Part shown: positions 36,831-44,523 of the stretch, one piece after another
How the letters are laid out: the number at the start of each line of letters is the position of its first letter
Numbering within the stretch: position 1 is the stretch's first letter
Assembly: GCF_030412965.1 (NCBI RefSeq)
Contig: NZ_JAUHJQ010000005.1
Location: forward strand, 1-64,000
Source of the DNA: Nocardioides oceani
GTDB taxonomy: Bacteria > Actinomycetota > Actinomycetes > Propionibacteriales > Nocardioidaceae
Reading direction: 5' to 3'
DNA length: 64,000 nt
Notes under the pieces: generated by a model
Told to the model about the DNA's origin: nothing
What the model saw: only the letters and a program-made list of their open reading frames with translations
Database searches by the model: none
Position numbers and translations under genes: made by a program

Positions 36831-37346
36831 TCAGGCAGCGGCGGCGACGACGCCGTCCCAGCCGGCCTGCGGCTCGAACGGGACGCGGCGCTTGATGTAG
36901 CCACCAGCGTTCTGCGCGCGCTGGGACCGGTCGGTCAGCAGCTCCATGCCGAGGAACTCGTCCCCGGCGGCCCACGCGGCGGTCGAGAGCTTCCCGTCCT
37001 CGCGGAGGTAGCCCCAGACGGTCGTGCCCTTCTCCTTGACGGCCTGGAAGGCCTCGTCCTCGGTGAGGTCCACCGCGCCGGCCTCGTCGAAGTAGCGGAA
37101 GAAGGTCGCGCCCGCGGTGAAGTTGTCGGCGCCGATCGCGTTGGCGTTGTTCGTCGTGCACAGCGCCTTCTCGTTGACCTTGTCCGAATCCGCGGCGGAG
37201 AACGTGAAGTCGGACGCGAGCACCGAGCACGAGGCGTCGATGGCCGTGCCGGCGTTGAGCTCGGTCACAGTGGGCGCGGCGGGGTTGGCCGGCTTGGTGG
37301 TGAGGATCGTGAACTTGAGGTGGCCGTCGGCCAGCGACTTGGGCAT
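36831..37346 (-). CDS. Major tail protein
   Basis: A 171-residue protein with a beta-sandwich pattern typical of tail-tube subunits (HLKFTILTTKPANPAAPTVTELNAG at the start, WGYLREDGKLSTAAW in the middle). It lies just upstream of the tail chaperones and after the connector genes, so the role as the tube subunit is well supported. ATG follows GGAGAC. Confidence 0.87.
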   Translation of the reverse strand: MPKSLADGHLKFTILTTKPANPAAPTVTELNAGTAIDASCSVLASDFTFSAADSDKVNEKALCTTNNANAIGADNFTAGATFFRYFDEAGAVDLTEDEAFQAVKEKGTTVWGYLREDGKLSTAAWAAGDEFLGMELLTDRSQRAQNAGGYIKRRVPFEPQAGWDGVVAAAA

Positions 37347-37359
37347 GTCGATGTCTCCT

Positions 37360-37575
37360 TCAGTCCCCGGCGGCCGGGGTCTCGGTGGTGCTGGTGGGGT
37401 TGGCCGACGCCGCGGTCACGACGTCGGTGATCGGGGTGGCGCTCTCGGCGTCGGCGGCGCGCTGCTTGGGCGTCTTCCGGAACGGTTTGGAGAGGGTGGG
37501 GTGGTCCATCCAGTGCGCGGGGACGCGGTACTTCTCGCCGGTCTCGCGGTGGTAGACGTTCACGAACTGGCCCAT
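37360..37575 (-). CDS. Small hypothetical protein before the major tail gene
   Basis: A 71-residue protein. The N-terminus (FVNVYHRETGEKYRVPAHWM) resembles a short beta-hairpin; the basic middle is followed by a Thr/Ala/Pro-rich disordered tail. It overlaps the preceding gene (TGATG) and is 13 bases from the major tail gene. Perhaps a tail assembly accessory; family not recognised. Confidence 0.65.
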   Translation of the reverse strand: MGQFVNVYHRETGEKYRVPAHWMDHPTLSKPFRKTPKQRAADAESATPITDVVTAASANPTSTTETPAAGD

Positions 37576-37946
37576 CAGGACTCCTCGGGTGCAGCGGGCG
37601 GAGTGGTTTCGTCGTCGATCGGGCCGGCGACGTGGCCGGCGACGTGGCGGGGGAGCGCGGCGATGGCTGCCTGCAGGACCTCAAGGGCGGTGTCGATCTC
37701 GGCCAGGCCTGCAGTGGTTGAGGCGACCGTCGCCCGCAGTTCTTCGCGCTGTTGGCGGGCAGCCTCGACGAGGGCCTCGCCCTCAACCGTGAGCGAGTCG
37801 GGACGCAGCACGAGCGACACGACGGGCCTGCCAGAGCCGTCGTCCGTGATGGAAAAGCCCTTGGCGAGTACCGAGCCGGTGATGTCCACGCCGTTGAGCT
37901 CGAGCCGGGTCTCGCCGGTGTCGTGGGACGTGAAGTGGACGTGCAT
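37575..37946 (-). CDS. Hypothetical phage protein
   Basis: A 123-residue protein: a beta domain (HVHFTSHDTGETRLELNGVDIT...VSLVLRPDSLTVEGEA, 1-57) then a coiled coil (58-95) and an acidic disordered end. ATG follows GGAGG. It lies between the tail-completion and major tail genes. The N-terminal part looks like a small virion or neck domain, but no name can be given. Confidence 0.68.
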   Translation of the reverse strand: MHVHFTSHDTGETRLELNGVDITGSVLAKGFSITDDGSGRPVVSLVLRPDSLTVEGEALVEAARQQREELRATVASTTAGLAEIDTALEVLQAAIAALPRHVAGHVAGPIDDETTPPAAPEES

Positions 37947-38002
37947 GTGCGCCTCCGGGCGGTGTCGAGGTGGTCGGCCGCCGGCGGCAAGGACGGCGGA
38001 CG

Positions 38003-38488
38003 TCAGGTGTGAGCGGTGAGCTGGTACTGCAGCGGCGTGTAGACCCGCTCCGGCCGGACCGTGCGGTCGGTCAGCACCGGCGGGACGTAGCCGTCCGGGA
38101 TCCGCAGCGGGCCAGCGACCACGACCCCGTCAGCGCCAGCCAGGAATCCGGGCGCCCACCGGTGGAGCGCTGCGTCGATGCGGTCCACGAGCGCGAGCAG
38201 GTCGTCGGTGTCGCCGGCGGCCGCGGTGACCTGCAGCGGCCAGGCGAGGTCGAAGAGGACGTCATCGATAGCCTGCTCGTCGCCGGGGCGGCCGATCCCG
38301 GGAAACAGGACGAAGTACGGGCGGACGCGGCCGGTGCCGTCGTCCTTCGTGGGCGGGTCCTCGGGGGTGTCGACGCCGGGGAGGCCGGTGGCGGCGCTGA
38401 TCTTGCCGACGTAGCCGGTGGCGTGAGTGATGACGGTGGCGCGCTCGGCCACGGCGGCGAGGAGGTCGCGGCGGCGGATGCGGGTCAC
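38003..38488 (-). CDS. Putative tail terminator protein
   Basis: A 161-residue protein in the slot of the tail terminator, between the HK97-gp10-like gene and the tail genes. The pattern (LLALVDRIDAALHRWAPGFLAGADGVVVAGPLRIP and a final TPLQYQLTA strand) fits the ferredoxin-like fold of terminators. GTG overlaps the previous stop (GTGA), which fixes the start. The name rests on order and fold pattern. Confidence 0.7.
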   Translation of the reverse strand: MTRIRRRDLLAAVAERATVITHATGYVGKISAATGLPGVDTPEDPPTKDDGTGRVRPYFVLFPGIGRPGDEQAIDDVLFDLAWPLQVTAAAGDTDDLLALVDRIDAALHRWAPGFLAGADGVVVAGPLRIPDGYVPPVLTDRTVRPERVYTPLQYQLTAHT

Positions 38489-38847
38489 GAGATGGCCTGC
38501 TCGGCGATGCGAGCGAGGGCTTCGGAGAAGCCGGGAGCGTGGCGGTCGAACGCGGGCCCCATGAACGGGGTGCCGGACTGCTCGGAGGTGCCGTACTCCT
38601 GGTAAACGCCGTACTCCACGGTGGGGCCAACCTCCGCGGTCATGAACGCGCCGCCGCCAGCGATCGAGGTCGAGATCGACGAGCGGAGCGCGCCGGTGTC
38701 GACGGGGGCGAGCTGCTTGGCGTCGGCCTCGATGGCGTGCGCCGTACGCCGCAGCACGGCGTTGGCCCGGGGTCCGATCTCGCCGCCAGCAGACTGGATC
38801 CGGGCGCCGAGTGCGCGGACCTCGGAGGTGTCGAGCTCGACGCCCAT
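38485..38847 (-). CDS. HK97 gp10-like tail completion protein
   Basis: A 120-residue protein with the family signature HAIEADAKQLAPVDTGALRSSI and EYGVYQEYGTSEQ...PFMGPAFD. Members sit at the head-tail joint of siphophages and complete the tail end. ATG follows GGAGGCC. It overlaps the following gene. Confidence 0.88.
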   Translation of the reverse strand: MGVELDTSEVRALGARIQSAGGEIGPRANAVLRRTAHAIEADAKQLAPVDTGALRSSISTSIAGGGAFMTAEVGPTVEYGVYQEYGTSEQSGTPFMGPAFDRHAPGFSEALARIAEQAIS

Positions 38848-38856
38848 GGCGGCCTC

Positions 38857-39288
38857 CTACGTGGCGAGGGTGCAGAACAGGTCGCGCTCGAAGCGGTGCG
38901 AGCCGCGGACAACCTGGTCGACGGTGAAGGTGCGGCCGGTCAGCGCGGGATCGCTGGACGCGGTGACGGTCAGCAGGTGCGTCTCGATGGGCGCGACGGC
39001 GGCCGAGACGCTGATGAGGTAATCCGCGGTGGCCTCGGGGTCGTCGGCTGTGACAACGGTGCGGCCGGCGGCGAGGGCCTGGATGCGGGCGCCGCCGGTC
39101 CAGTACGCCGGCTTGGCCGTGGCCACGTTCTCTTGATCGGCCTCGGACCAGTCCTGAGTGGTTCCGGGCTCGCGAAGGGCGACGGTAGCGTCGAGCATCG
39201 TGGTCTCGACGACGGGCTGCTGGGCGGCTGCCCAACCGGCGGGCAGGGCGCGGGTGCCGGGGCGGCCGGTGTGGAGGCGGCGCGGCAT
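38857..39288 (-). CDS. Head-tail connector (stopper-like)
   Basis: A 143-residue beta-rich protein between the adaptor-like gene and the gp10-like gene, where the head-closure or stopper protein lies. It contains TTMLDATVALREPG and SDPALTGRTFTVDQVVRGSHRFERDLFC, similar to actinophage head-closure proteins of the DUF6093 type. It overlaps the upstream gene (TGATG). Moderate certainty. Confidence 0.65.
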   Translation of the reverse strand: MPRRLHTGRPGTRALPAGWAAAQQPVVETTMLDATVALREPGTTQDWSEADQENVATAKPAYWTGGARIQALAAGRTVVTADDPEATADYLISVSAAVAPIETHLLTVTASSDPALTGRTFTVDQVVRGSHRFERDLFCTLAT

Positions 39289-39698
39289 CAGCAGGGCCAG
39301 CGAGTGGGGCGGTGCTGGGTCAGCTCCGGCGCGCGGCGGGGGCTGCGGACGGGGTTGACGATCTGGAAGGAGCCGCCGTCGGCGTCGTCGTCGGCCTTGT
39401 CAGCCTGGGCGCGCAGCGTCGTGGCGCGCTTCCGCAGGCTGTCGGCGACCTTCGCGCCGTCGGTCTGGAGGTCCTGCGTGCGGATCGCCTTCCCGACCAG
39501 GACCTCGTTGTCCGCGACCGTGTCGAGGACCTGCGCGGCCGCGCGCTTCACGTCCTGCCCCTCAAGGGCGAGGAAGTCGAGGAGCTCGACGTTGTCGAAC
39601 AGCTGCTCGTCTGTGTCGTCGCGGACCGGGTCGTTGATCAGGGAGCGGAGGATGCGGAGCTGCGGCTCGACGTCGACGCCGTTGACGATGATCGGCAC
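39288..39698 (-). CDS. Head-tail adaptor-like protein
   Basis: A 136-residue mainly helical protein (LRILRSLINDPVRDDTDEQLF..LDFLALEGQDVKRAAAQVLDTVAD) immediately after the capsid gene. The helical pattern and position match the portal-side adaptor of siphophage connectors. The end (RSPRRAPELTQHRPTRWPC) is basic and disordered. Confidence 0.7.
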   Translation of the reverse strand: MPIIVNGVDVEPQLRILRSLINDPVRDDTDEQLFDNVELLDFLALEGQDVKRAAAQVLDTVADNEVLVGKAIRTQDLQTDGAKVADSLRKRATTLRAQADKADDDADGGSFQIVNPVRSPRRAPELTQHRPTRWPC

Positions 39699-39797
39699 GA
39701 CAGGCTCCTCACGCTGGATGGGGCTGGTGGCCGAGTGGCCGGCGCGGGATCACCACGCCGGCCACCCGGAGACGACCCGAGAGGGCCGGTCGTGCTA

Positions 39798-40949
39798 TCA
39801 GGCGCCGCGGGAGACGTAGGTGAACAGGGCGTCGCCCTGCTGGTTGCCCACGATGTGCCGGCCGCGGTACTGGATGTCGTCGATCTCGAACGACCCCTCG
39901 AGCGCGGAGATCTCCCCGCCGCCGACCCGCTGGCCGGTGTCGGCCTTCACGCGGAGGTCGGGCTGCTCGTGGCCGGCGAGCTTCGCGACCCACAGGGCGG
40001 GCCGGGTGCTGCGCGGCTTCGGGACCACGAACCAGGTCGTCGCGGCCTTCGAGTTGGTGTTGACGAAGTCGAGCATCGGCTCCACGACGTACGAGACGCC
40101 GGACAGCTCGTTGCCCTCGATGACCTCGACGCCGTCGACCGTGGTGCGGACCTCGATCGGTCGGATGATCGAGAGCATCTGGGACTCCAGCGCCTTCGGG
40201 ATCACCACGACCACGTCGGGCCGGGCGATGACCCGCTTGCTGTTCGGGTCCTTCTTGACCGCCATGCCGTCCAGGACGGTCTTGAGGTTCGCCCGGGTCA
40301 GCGGCAGCGCGGTGGGGGCGTTGCCGTTGGCGGTCTTGAAGAACGCCGTGTTGACGTCCGAGGCGGTGTTCGTGGCGGGGTCGACCAGCAGCAGGTTCGA
40401 CACGGCCGCGATCATCTCGGTCTCGCGGGCCTGGCGGGCCAGCTCGCCCGGGAGGTCCTCGAGCTCGCCGATGGCCTCGTTGTTCAGCCACGCCTCCCAG
40501 GAGATGGCGAACCGGCGACCGTACTTGGCGACCTGGATCGCGTACTCGCTGGCGCCGCGGCGGTCGTCGGCGGGGTACTCGGTGAGCTCGGGCACCCTGG
40601 CCATGCCGATGGTGGAGCGCCACCGCGACTGGAGCCGCTTGGGGCGGAAGTCCCGCACGGTGGTGGTGTCGGTGTACTGGTCCCACGTGGAGGGCAGCTC
40701 GTCGTACTGGGCGAGCATCTCCTTGTCGAGCTCGGCGGTGGCGGCCAGCTTGAAGTCGCTGGTGGAGAACGCCTCGGCGAGCCGGACGTCGGCGCCCCAC
40801 TGGTTCTGGAACGCCTCGCCGAGCATGTTGACCGCGCGGGTGGACAGGCTCTCGCCGATCCGCAGCGCGCGGGGGTTGACGGTGCCGGAGAAGTCGGCGT
40901 CGGACGCGGCCGACTCGGCGGCCGATCCGGTGAGCAGCTCGATGGTCAT
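39798..40949 (-). CDS. Major capsid protein (Mu gpT-like/HK97 fold)
   Basis: A 383-residue coat protein. The sequence has the layout of Mu gpT-like major head proteins: an N-terminal helix region (EAFQNQWGADVRLAEAF), an E-loop region (PADDRRGASEYAIQVAKYGRRFAISWEAWLNN) and the P/A domains (RPDVVVVIPKALESQM, TWFVVPKPRSTRPALWVAKL). It follows the decoration protein and the protease/scaffold gene. Several hundred copies would form the icosahedral head. Confidence 0.9.
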   Translation of the reverse strand: MTIELLTGSAAESAASDADFSGTVNPRALRIGESLSTRAVNMLGEAFQNQWGADVRLAEAFSTSDFKLAATAELDKEMLAQYDELPSTWDQYTDTTTVRDFRPKRLQSRWRSTIGMARVPELTEYPADDRRGASEYAIQVAKYGRRFAISWEAWLNNEAIGELEDLPGELARQARETEMIAAVSNLLLVDPATNTASDVNTAFFKTANGNAPTALPLTRANLKTVLDGMAVKKDPNSKRVIARPDVVVVIPKALESQMLSIIRPIEVRTTVDGVEVIEGNELSGVSYVVEPMLDFVNTNSKAATTWFVVPKPRSTRPALWVAKLAGHEQPDLRVKADTGQRVGGGEISALEGSFEIDDIQYRGRHIVGNQQGDALFTYVSRGA

Positions 40950-40962
40950 GATCGTGCTCCGA

Positions 40963-41355
40963 TCAGTTCGCGAGGCGAACGGTCAGGGGCCCGCTGGGCG
41001 CGCCCTTCGTGGTGAGGGCGTGGCCGAAGAGGCTGTTGCCGGTCGCGGTGCCGGTCAGCGCGTTGCCCGAGGTGATGTAGATCGGGTCGCCGATGCCGCT
41101 GACGGCGAAGTCGACCTCGAACTCGTGGGCGCCGTCGAGCCAGCAGGAGGCGTTGCCGGTGGGGTTGCCGCCGCCGTAGTTGTACGACGTGTTCACGGTG
41201 CCGTCGGCGTTGGTGGGGGAGACGTCGACCTTGGCGCGGTCGGTCTGCGCGACGGCGTTGAGGCCGCCGATGCGGAGCGGCGCGCCGGCCTTCGTCCCGG
41301 CGGGGACCGGGAGGGAGACCTTGTCGCCGGGGCGGAACTTCTCGTTGGTGGACAT
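40963..41355 (-). CDS. Capsid decoration/cement protein (DUF2190-like)
   Basis: A 130-residue beta-rich protein with features of the DUF2190 cement family (FRPGDKVSLPVPAGTKAG, GAHEFEVDFAVSGIGDPIYITSG, FGHALTTKGAPSGPLTVRLAN). Located between protease/scaffold and capsid, as lambda D is. It probably stabilises the expanded capsid. Confidence 0.85.
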   Translation of the reverse strand: MSTNEKFRPGDKVSLPVPAGTKAGAPLRIGGLNAVAQTDRAKVDVSPTNADGTVNTSYNYGGGNPTGNASCWLDGAHEFEVDFAVSGIGDPIYITSGNALTGTATGNSLFGHALTTKGAPSGPLTVRLAN

Positions 41356-41358
41356 CGG

Positions 41359-42612
41359 TCAGGCTCCCTTCACCGTGAGGGGGCGGCCCCACGGGGTCTT
41401 GGTCGGGGCGGACTCCTCGACCGGGGTGTCGTCGGCGGACGCGCCGAACCCGACGGGTCCGGTGCGGCCGGTGGTGCCGCGCTCGGCGACGGCCTTGGCG
41501 GCGTCGTCGACGGCGGTGGCGAACGCGGCGGTGTCGAGCTCGCCGGCCTCGGTGAGCGGCAGGTCGGCCAGGAGGCCGCGCTTCTCGAGGGCGGTGAACT
41601 CGACCTTGGCCTCGGCGGCGCGCTCGCCGATGACCTGGCGTGCGGCGTCGTGGCGGCTGCGCTCGGCCTCAGCGGCCTCGAGCTCGTCCGCCCGACCGGC
41701 CCGCTTCTGGAGCAGCTGGTACTCCTCGTCGGTGATCTCCACGGTGTCCTCCCTGGACTCCTGGGTTGCGGTGGGGGTGGTGCTGTCCGGTCGGGCGACC
41801 GGAACGTAGGTGGTGGTGGCGCGGACCTCGACGGGGCTGCCGGAGAGCGTCACGGCGCCGTCCTCGGCGACCTGGTAGGTCAGCGCGTAGGTGCCGGTCT
41901 CGTCGGGGGTCTCGTGCTCGAACCAGACGGTGGTGTCGTCGAAGTCGCGGACCCAGACCCAGGACTTCTCGCCGCCGAGGAGGTCGCGGAGCGCCTGCTG
42001 CAGCTGCTCGCGGGTCTCGTTCGCGGTGGACTCCGCGACGCCGTGGCCGACCGCGCGGGCGTTGACCAGCGAGGGGCGGGCGGACTCGAGGAGGACCATG
42101 CCGCCGCGGCCGGCGTGGGTGACGAAGTCGACGGACTCGACATGGGCGAGGCCCTCGATGATCGGCCCGGTGCGGCCCTCGGCCTCGCCGATCGTGATGT
42201 CGGTGGCCGACCCGGAGATGGAGACACCGATGTAGGGGGCGAGGGCCTCGATCAGCTCGGCGTGCGGGCCGACGATCTCGGCTTCGGCGATGAGCCGGGT
42301 GCCGTCCCAGCGGGCGTCCTCGGCCAGGACGGCGGCGATCTTCTCGACGTCGCGCTCGGGTCGGTCCTGCCGCTCGGACTCGGAGGCGTGGTTGAGGTAC
42401 ATGTGGGTGCCGGCCGGGATGATCTTGTCGGTCGCGGCGCGCTCGAGGACCTCGGCGGAGTAGTAGCCGGAGGAGCCCCATCCGGGGGTGATGATCTGGA
42501 CGGGTCGGCGGATGGCGCCGGCGGTGGTGGTGGCCTCGAGGAGGCGGCCGCGCTCGTGGAGCGGCTTGACCGCGGCGTCCTCGCGGAGGGCGAGCGACTT
42601 CGGTCGGAGCAT
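41359..42612 (-). CDS. Capsid maturation protease with scaffold domain
   Basis: A 417-residue protein. Residues 30-190 resemble Mu gpI/XkdF-like prohead proteases (IITPGWGSSGYYSAEVLERA, THMYLNHASESERQDRPERD with a likely catalytic His, GVSISGSATDI with a likely catalytic Ser). The C-terminal third is an acidic helix region (ITDEEYQLLQKRAGRADELEAAEAERSR) like a scaffold. ATG follows GGGAGG. It should drive head assembly and cleave itself and the scaffold. Confidence 0.82.
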   Translation of the reverse strand: MLRPKSLALREDAAVKPLHERGRLLEATTTAGAIRRPVQIITPGWGSSGYYSAEVLERAATDKIIPAGTHMYLNHASESERQDRPERDVEKIAAVLAEDARWDGTRLIAEAEIVGPHAELIEALAPYIGVSISGSATDITIGEAEGRTGPIIEGLAHVESVDFVTHAGRGGMVLLESARPSLVNARAVGHGVAESTANETREQLQQALRDLLGGEKSWVWVRDFDDTTVWFEHETPDETGTYALTYQVAEDGAVTLSGSPVEVRATTTYVPVARPDSTTPTATQESREDTVEITDEEYQLLQKRAGRADELEAAEAERSRHDAARQVIGERAAEAKVEFTALEKRGLLADLPLTEAGELDTAAFATAVDDAAKAVAERGTTGRTGPVGFGASADDTPVEESAPTKTPWGRPLTVKGA

Positions 42613-42646
42613 GACGGGACCTCCCGGTCGGGCGTACGGTTCGCGG

Positions 42647-42805
42647 GTGGGTGCGGACGACGACGCGGACTGCGTCGAGCACGTGTGGGTGCTGACTGAG
42701 ATCGGCATGCGACGACGCACTCTCGACATGACGTCGGAGTGCGGACGATGCGGGGCGGTTCGCTACGAACCTGCGCCGAACCCGGCGGATAGGCCGCCGT
42801 TGTAG
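42647..42805 (+). CDS. Small zinc-knuckle protein on the opposite strand
   Basis: A 52-residue protein read against the head genes. It has Cys and His near the start (DCVEHVW) and a CGRC pair later (TSECGRCGAVRYEP), the layout of small actinophage zinc proteins. The GTG has no ribosome site but TACGGT is seven bases upstream, suggesting a leaderless transcript. It ends one base before the convergent HNH gene. Probably a non-structural insertion. Confidence 0.5.
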   Translation: MGADDDADCVEHVWVLTEIGMRRRTLDMTSECGRCGAVRYEPAPNPADRPPL

Positions 42806-42806
42806 A

Positions 42807-43391
42807 TCAGGACGCGATGTCGAGCCAGGGCTTCCCGGCCAGCGCGAGGTTCCGTCTCCTGACGTTCTCGCCAGTCGTCACGGCTTCGAGGTGGCTGGGC
42901 CGGACGCAGGCGGTGTTCCGGCAGAGGTGGTCCAGTTCGAGCCCGGAAGGCACCGGGCCTACGAAGATCGAGTAGGCCCACTGATGTGCGCCGACGGTCC
43001 GGCCCTGGACTCGCGCGGTGCCGTAGCCCTTGGGAACGCGTGCGCCAGTCCAGAGCCAGCACTGACCGAGCTGCTCAGCTCGACTCGGCAGCGGCCCGTC
43101 CTTGTCGACGTAGGACCAGAAGCGGGTGAGGTCGTCGCCGATGACGCGCATGCTTCCCGCCTGCCCGACGGTGCCGTTTCGCTTCCAGCGGCGGTAGTGC
43201 ATGACGCACAGTCCCTGGCGGAGTTGGCCGACCTTGATGCAGCCCGGCACCGAGCAGTCGCGTCGCGGCGCGGGAGCGACTCCTAGGGGGTCGCCGTAGG
43301 TTCGGAACGCCTTGTAGTGCAGGTTGCAGAACCCGCGACGAAGTTGCTCTCGGCGCCCACATCCAGCGACGACGCACGTACGATCAGCCAT
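42807..43391 (-). CDS. HNH endonuclease (free-standing homing type)
   Basis: A 194-residue nuclease. Two zinc modules (CVVAGCGRREQ...CNLHY and CSVPGCIKVGQ...CVMHY) precede the HNH core ELDHLCRNTACVRPSHLEAV. The arrangement fits selfish homing endonucleases that cut phage DNA lacking the gene. It sits between the gpF-like and protease genes, interrupting an otherwise tight head operon. Confidence 0.88.
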   Translation of the reverse strand: MADRTCVVAGCGRREQLRRGFCNLHYKAFRTYGDPLGVAPAPRRDCSVPGCIKVGQLRQGLCVMHYRRWKRNGTVGQAGSMRVIGDDLTRFWSYVDKDGPLPSRAEQLGQCWLWTGARVPKGYGTARVQGRTVGAHQWAYSIFVGPVPSGLELDHLCRNTACVRPSHLEAVTTGENVRRRNLALAGKPWLDIAS

Positions 43392-43461
43392 GTCGACCTC
43401 TCATCCAGGTTGGCCATGCCCCGGGGGTGTTACCAGCACCCGCCGGGGTCCTTTCATCTTC

Positions 43462-44523
43462 TCACGCAGCAGGCGCGGACGTCCGAGATCGCGCGGGCAC
43501 GGGGGAGACACCCCAGGAGTCGCGCCACCCGTCGGTCGTACGTCGCTGCGTCCACCCGTCCATCGGGTAGCCGCCGGCGGTCCAGGCGTCGTAGCGGGCC
43601 GGGCCGAGCACGGTCCGCTGCGCGGCGGCGCTGAGCTGCGCGAACCGGTCGCCGGCGTCCGGCACCAGCGACGGCGGCTCCTCGACGTCGAGGCCGAGGT
43701 CGGCCCACGGCTTCACCAGCGGCAGCGCCGTGCAGCGGCCTTGCTGGTGGTCGTCGGGCCCGAACACGTCGATCGGGTGGACGCTGCCGTGCTTCGCCCA
43801 GCACGACGGGCAGGTGCGGACGTCGAGCGCAGAGACCCACTGCCAGCCGCGGAGCACGTCGGCGTGCTCCATCCGGCCGAGGCGGGCGCCTTCGCGGTGC
43901 GCGTCGAGGGTCTCGGTCCGGGCGATCGTCAGCGCGCGGGACAGGCCGCCGTTGAACCGCTTCTCGGACCGGCGGACGATCCGCGCCGCGGTCGCGCGGG
44001 GGTTCGTGCCGGCGGCGACGCCGCGGATCAGCTCGCGGCGCAGCAGCTGGTACTGCTCGGCGGGGATGGGGCGGGTGCGGGCGGTGATCTGCTCGGTGGA
44101 GCGGCGCACGATGGCGGCGAGCTGGCGGTCGTCGACGCGGGACCAGGACTCGAGGTCGTCAAGGAGGTCGCTGCCGGCGGGGAGCTGGGAGTCGATGACG
44201 GAGGCCTGGGCGGCGCCGGCGAGGTCGATGACGTCGCGGAGGTCGGCGGTCATCCGTACGCCGGCGGCGGCGACGAGCGTCTCGAGGTGGTCGGCGACGG
44301 CGGTGAGGGCCTTGCGGAGTCGGGTGGAGCGGAGCAGCTGGGCGCGCGTGACGCGGTCGCCGGCGGTGAGCTGCTCGAGGAGCGCGGCGGTGAGGTCGGG
44401 CTCCAGTTCTGTCCAGGCGTCGACCCAGGCGCGGACGAGGTCGCGGGTCTGGGCGTCGACGATGCGGTTGATCGCCTGGTTCAGCCGCTGCTGGATGCGG
44501 AGGGTCTCCGCGGTGACGGCCAT
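43462..44523 (-). CDS. Phage head morphogenesis protein (Mu gpF-like)
   Basis: A 353-residue minor capsid protein directly after the portal gene. The helical N-terminus leads into the gpF-like domain, recognised by SRALTIARTETLDAHREGA, WVSALDVRTCPSCWAKHGSVHPID and QGRCTALPLVKPW. It is thought to act in prohead assembly or be ejected with DNA. Its ATG overlaps the portal stop (TGATG). Confidence 0.9.
   Translation of the reverse strand: MAVTAETLRIQQRLNQAINRIVDAQTRDLVRAWVDAWTELEPDLTAALLEQLTAGDRVTRAQLLRSTRLRKALTAVADHLETLVAAAGVRMTADLRDVIDLAGAAQASVIDSQLPAGSDLLDDLESWSRVDDRQLAAIVRRSTEQITARTRPIPAEQYQLLRRELIRGVAAGTNPRATAARIVRRSEKRFNGGLSRALTIARTETLDAHREGARLGRMEHADVLRGWQWVSALDVRTCPSCWAKHGSVHPIDVFGPDDHQQGRCTALPLVKPWADLGLDVEEPPSLVPDAGDRFAQLSAAAQRTVLGPARYDAWTAGGYPMDGWTQRRTTDGWRDSWGVSPVPARSRTSAPAA

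Noticed and set aside
42488..42646. Longer upstream form of the small plus-strand zinc protein
   Set aside because: The added part is antisense to the protease start and has no protein-like features; the GTG at 42647 is the sensible start.
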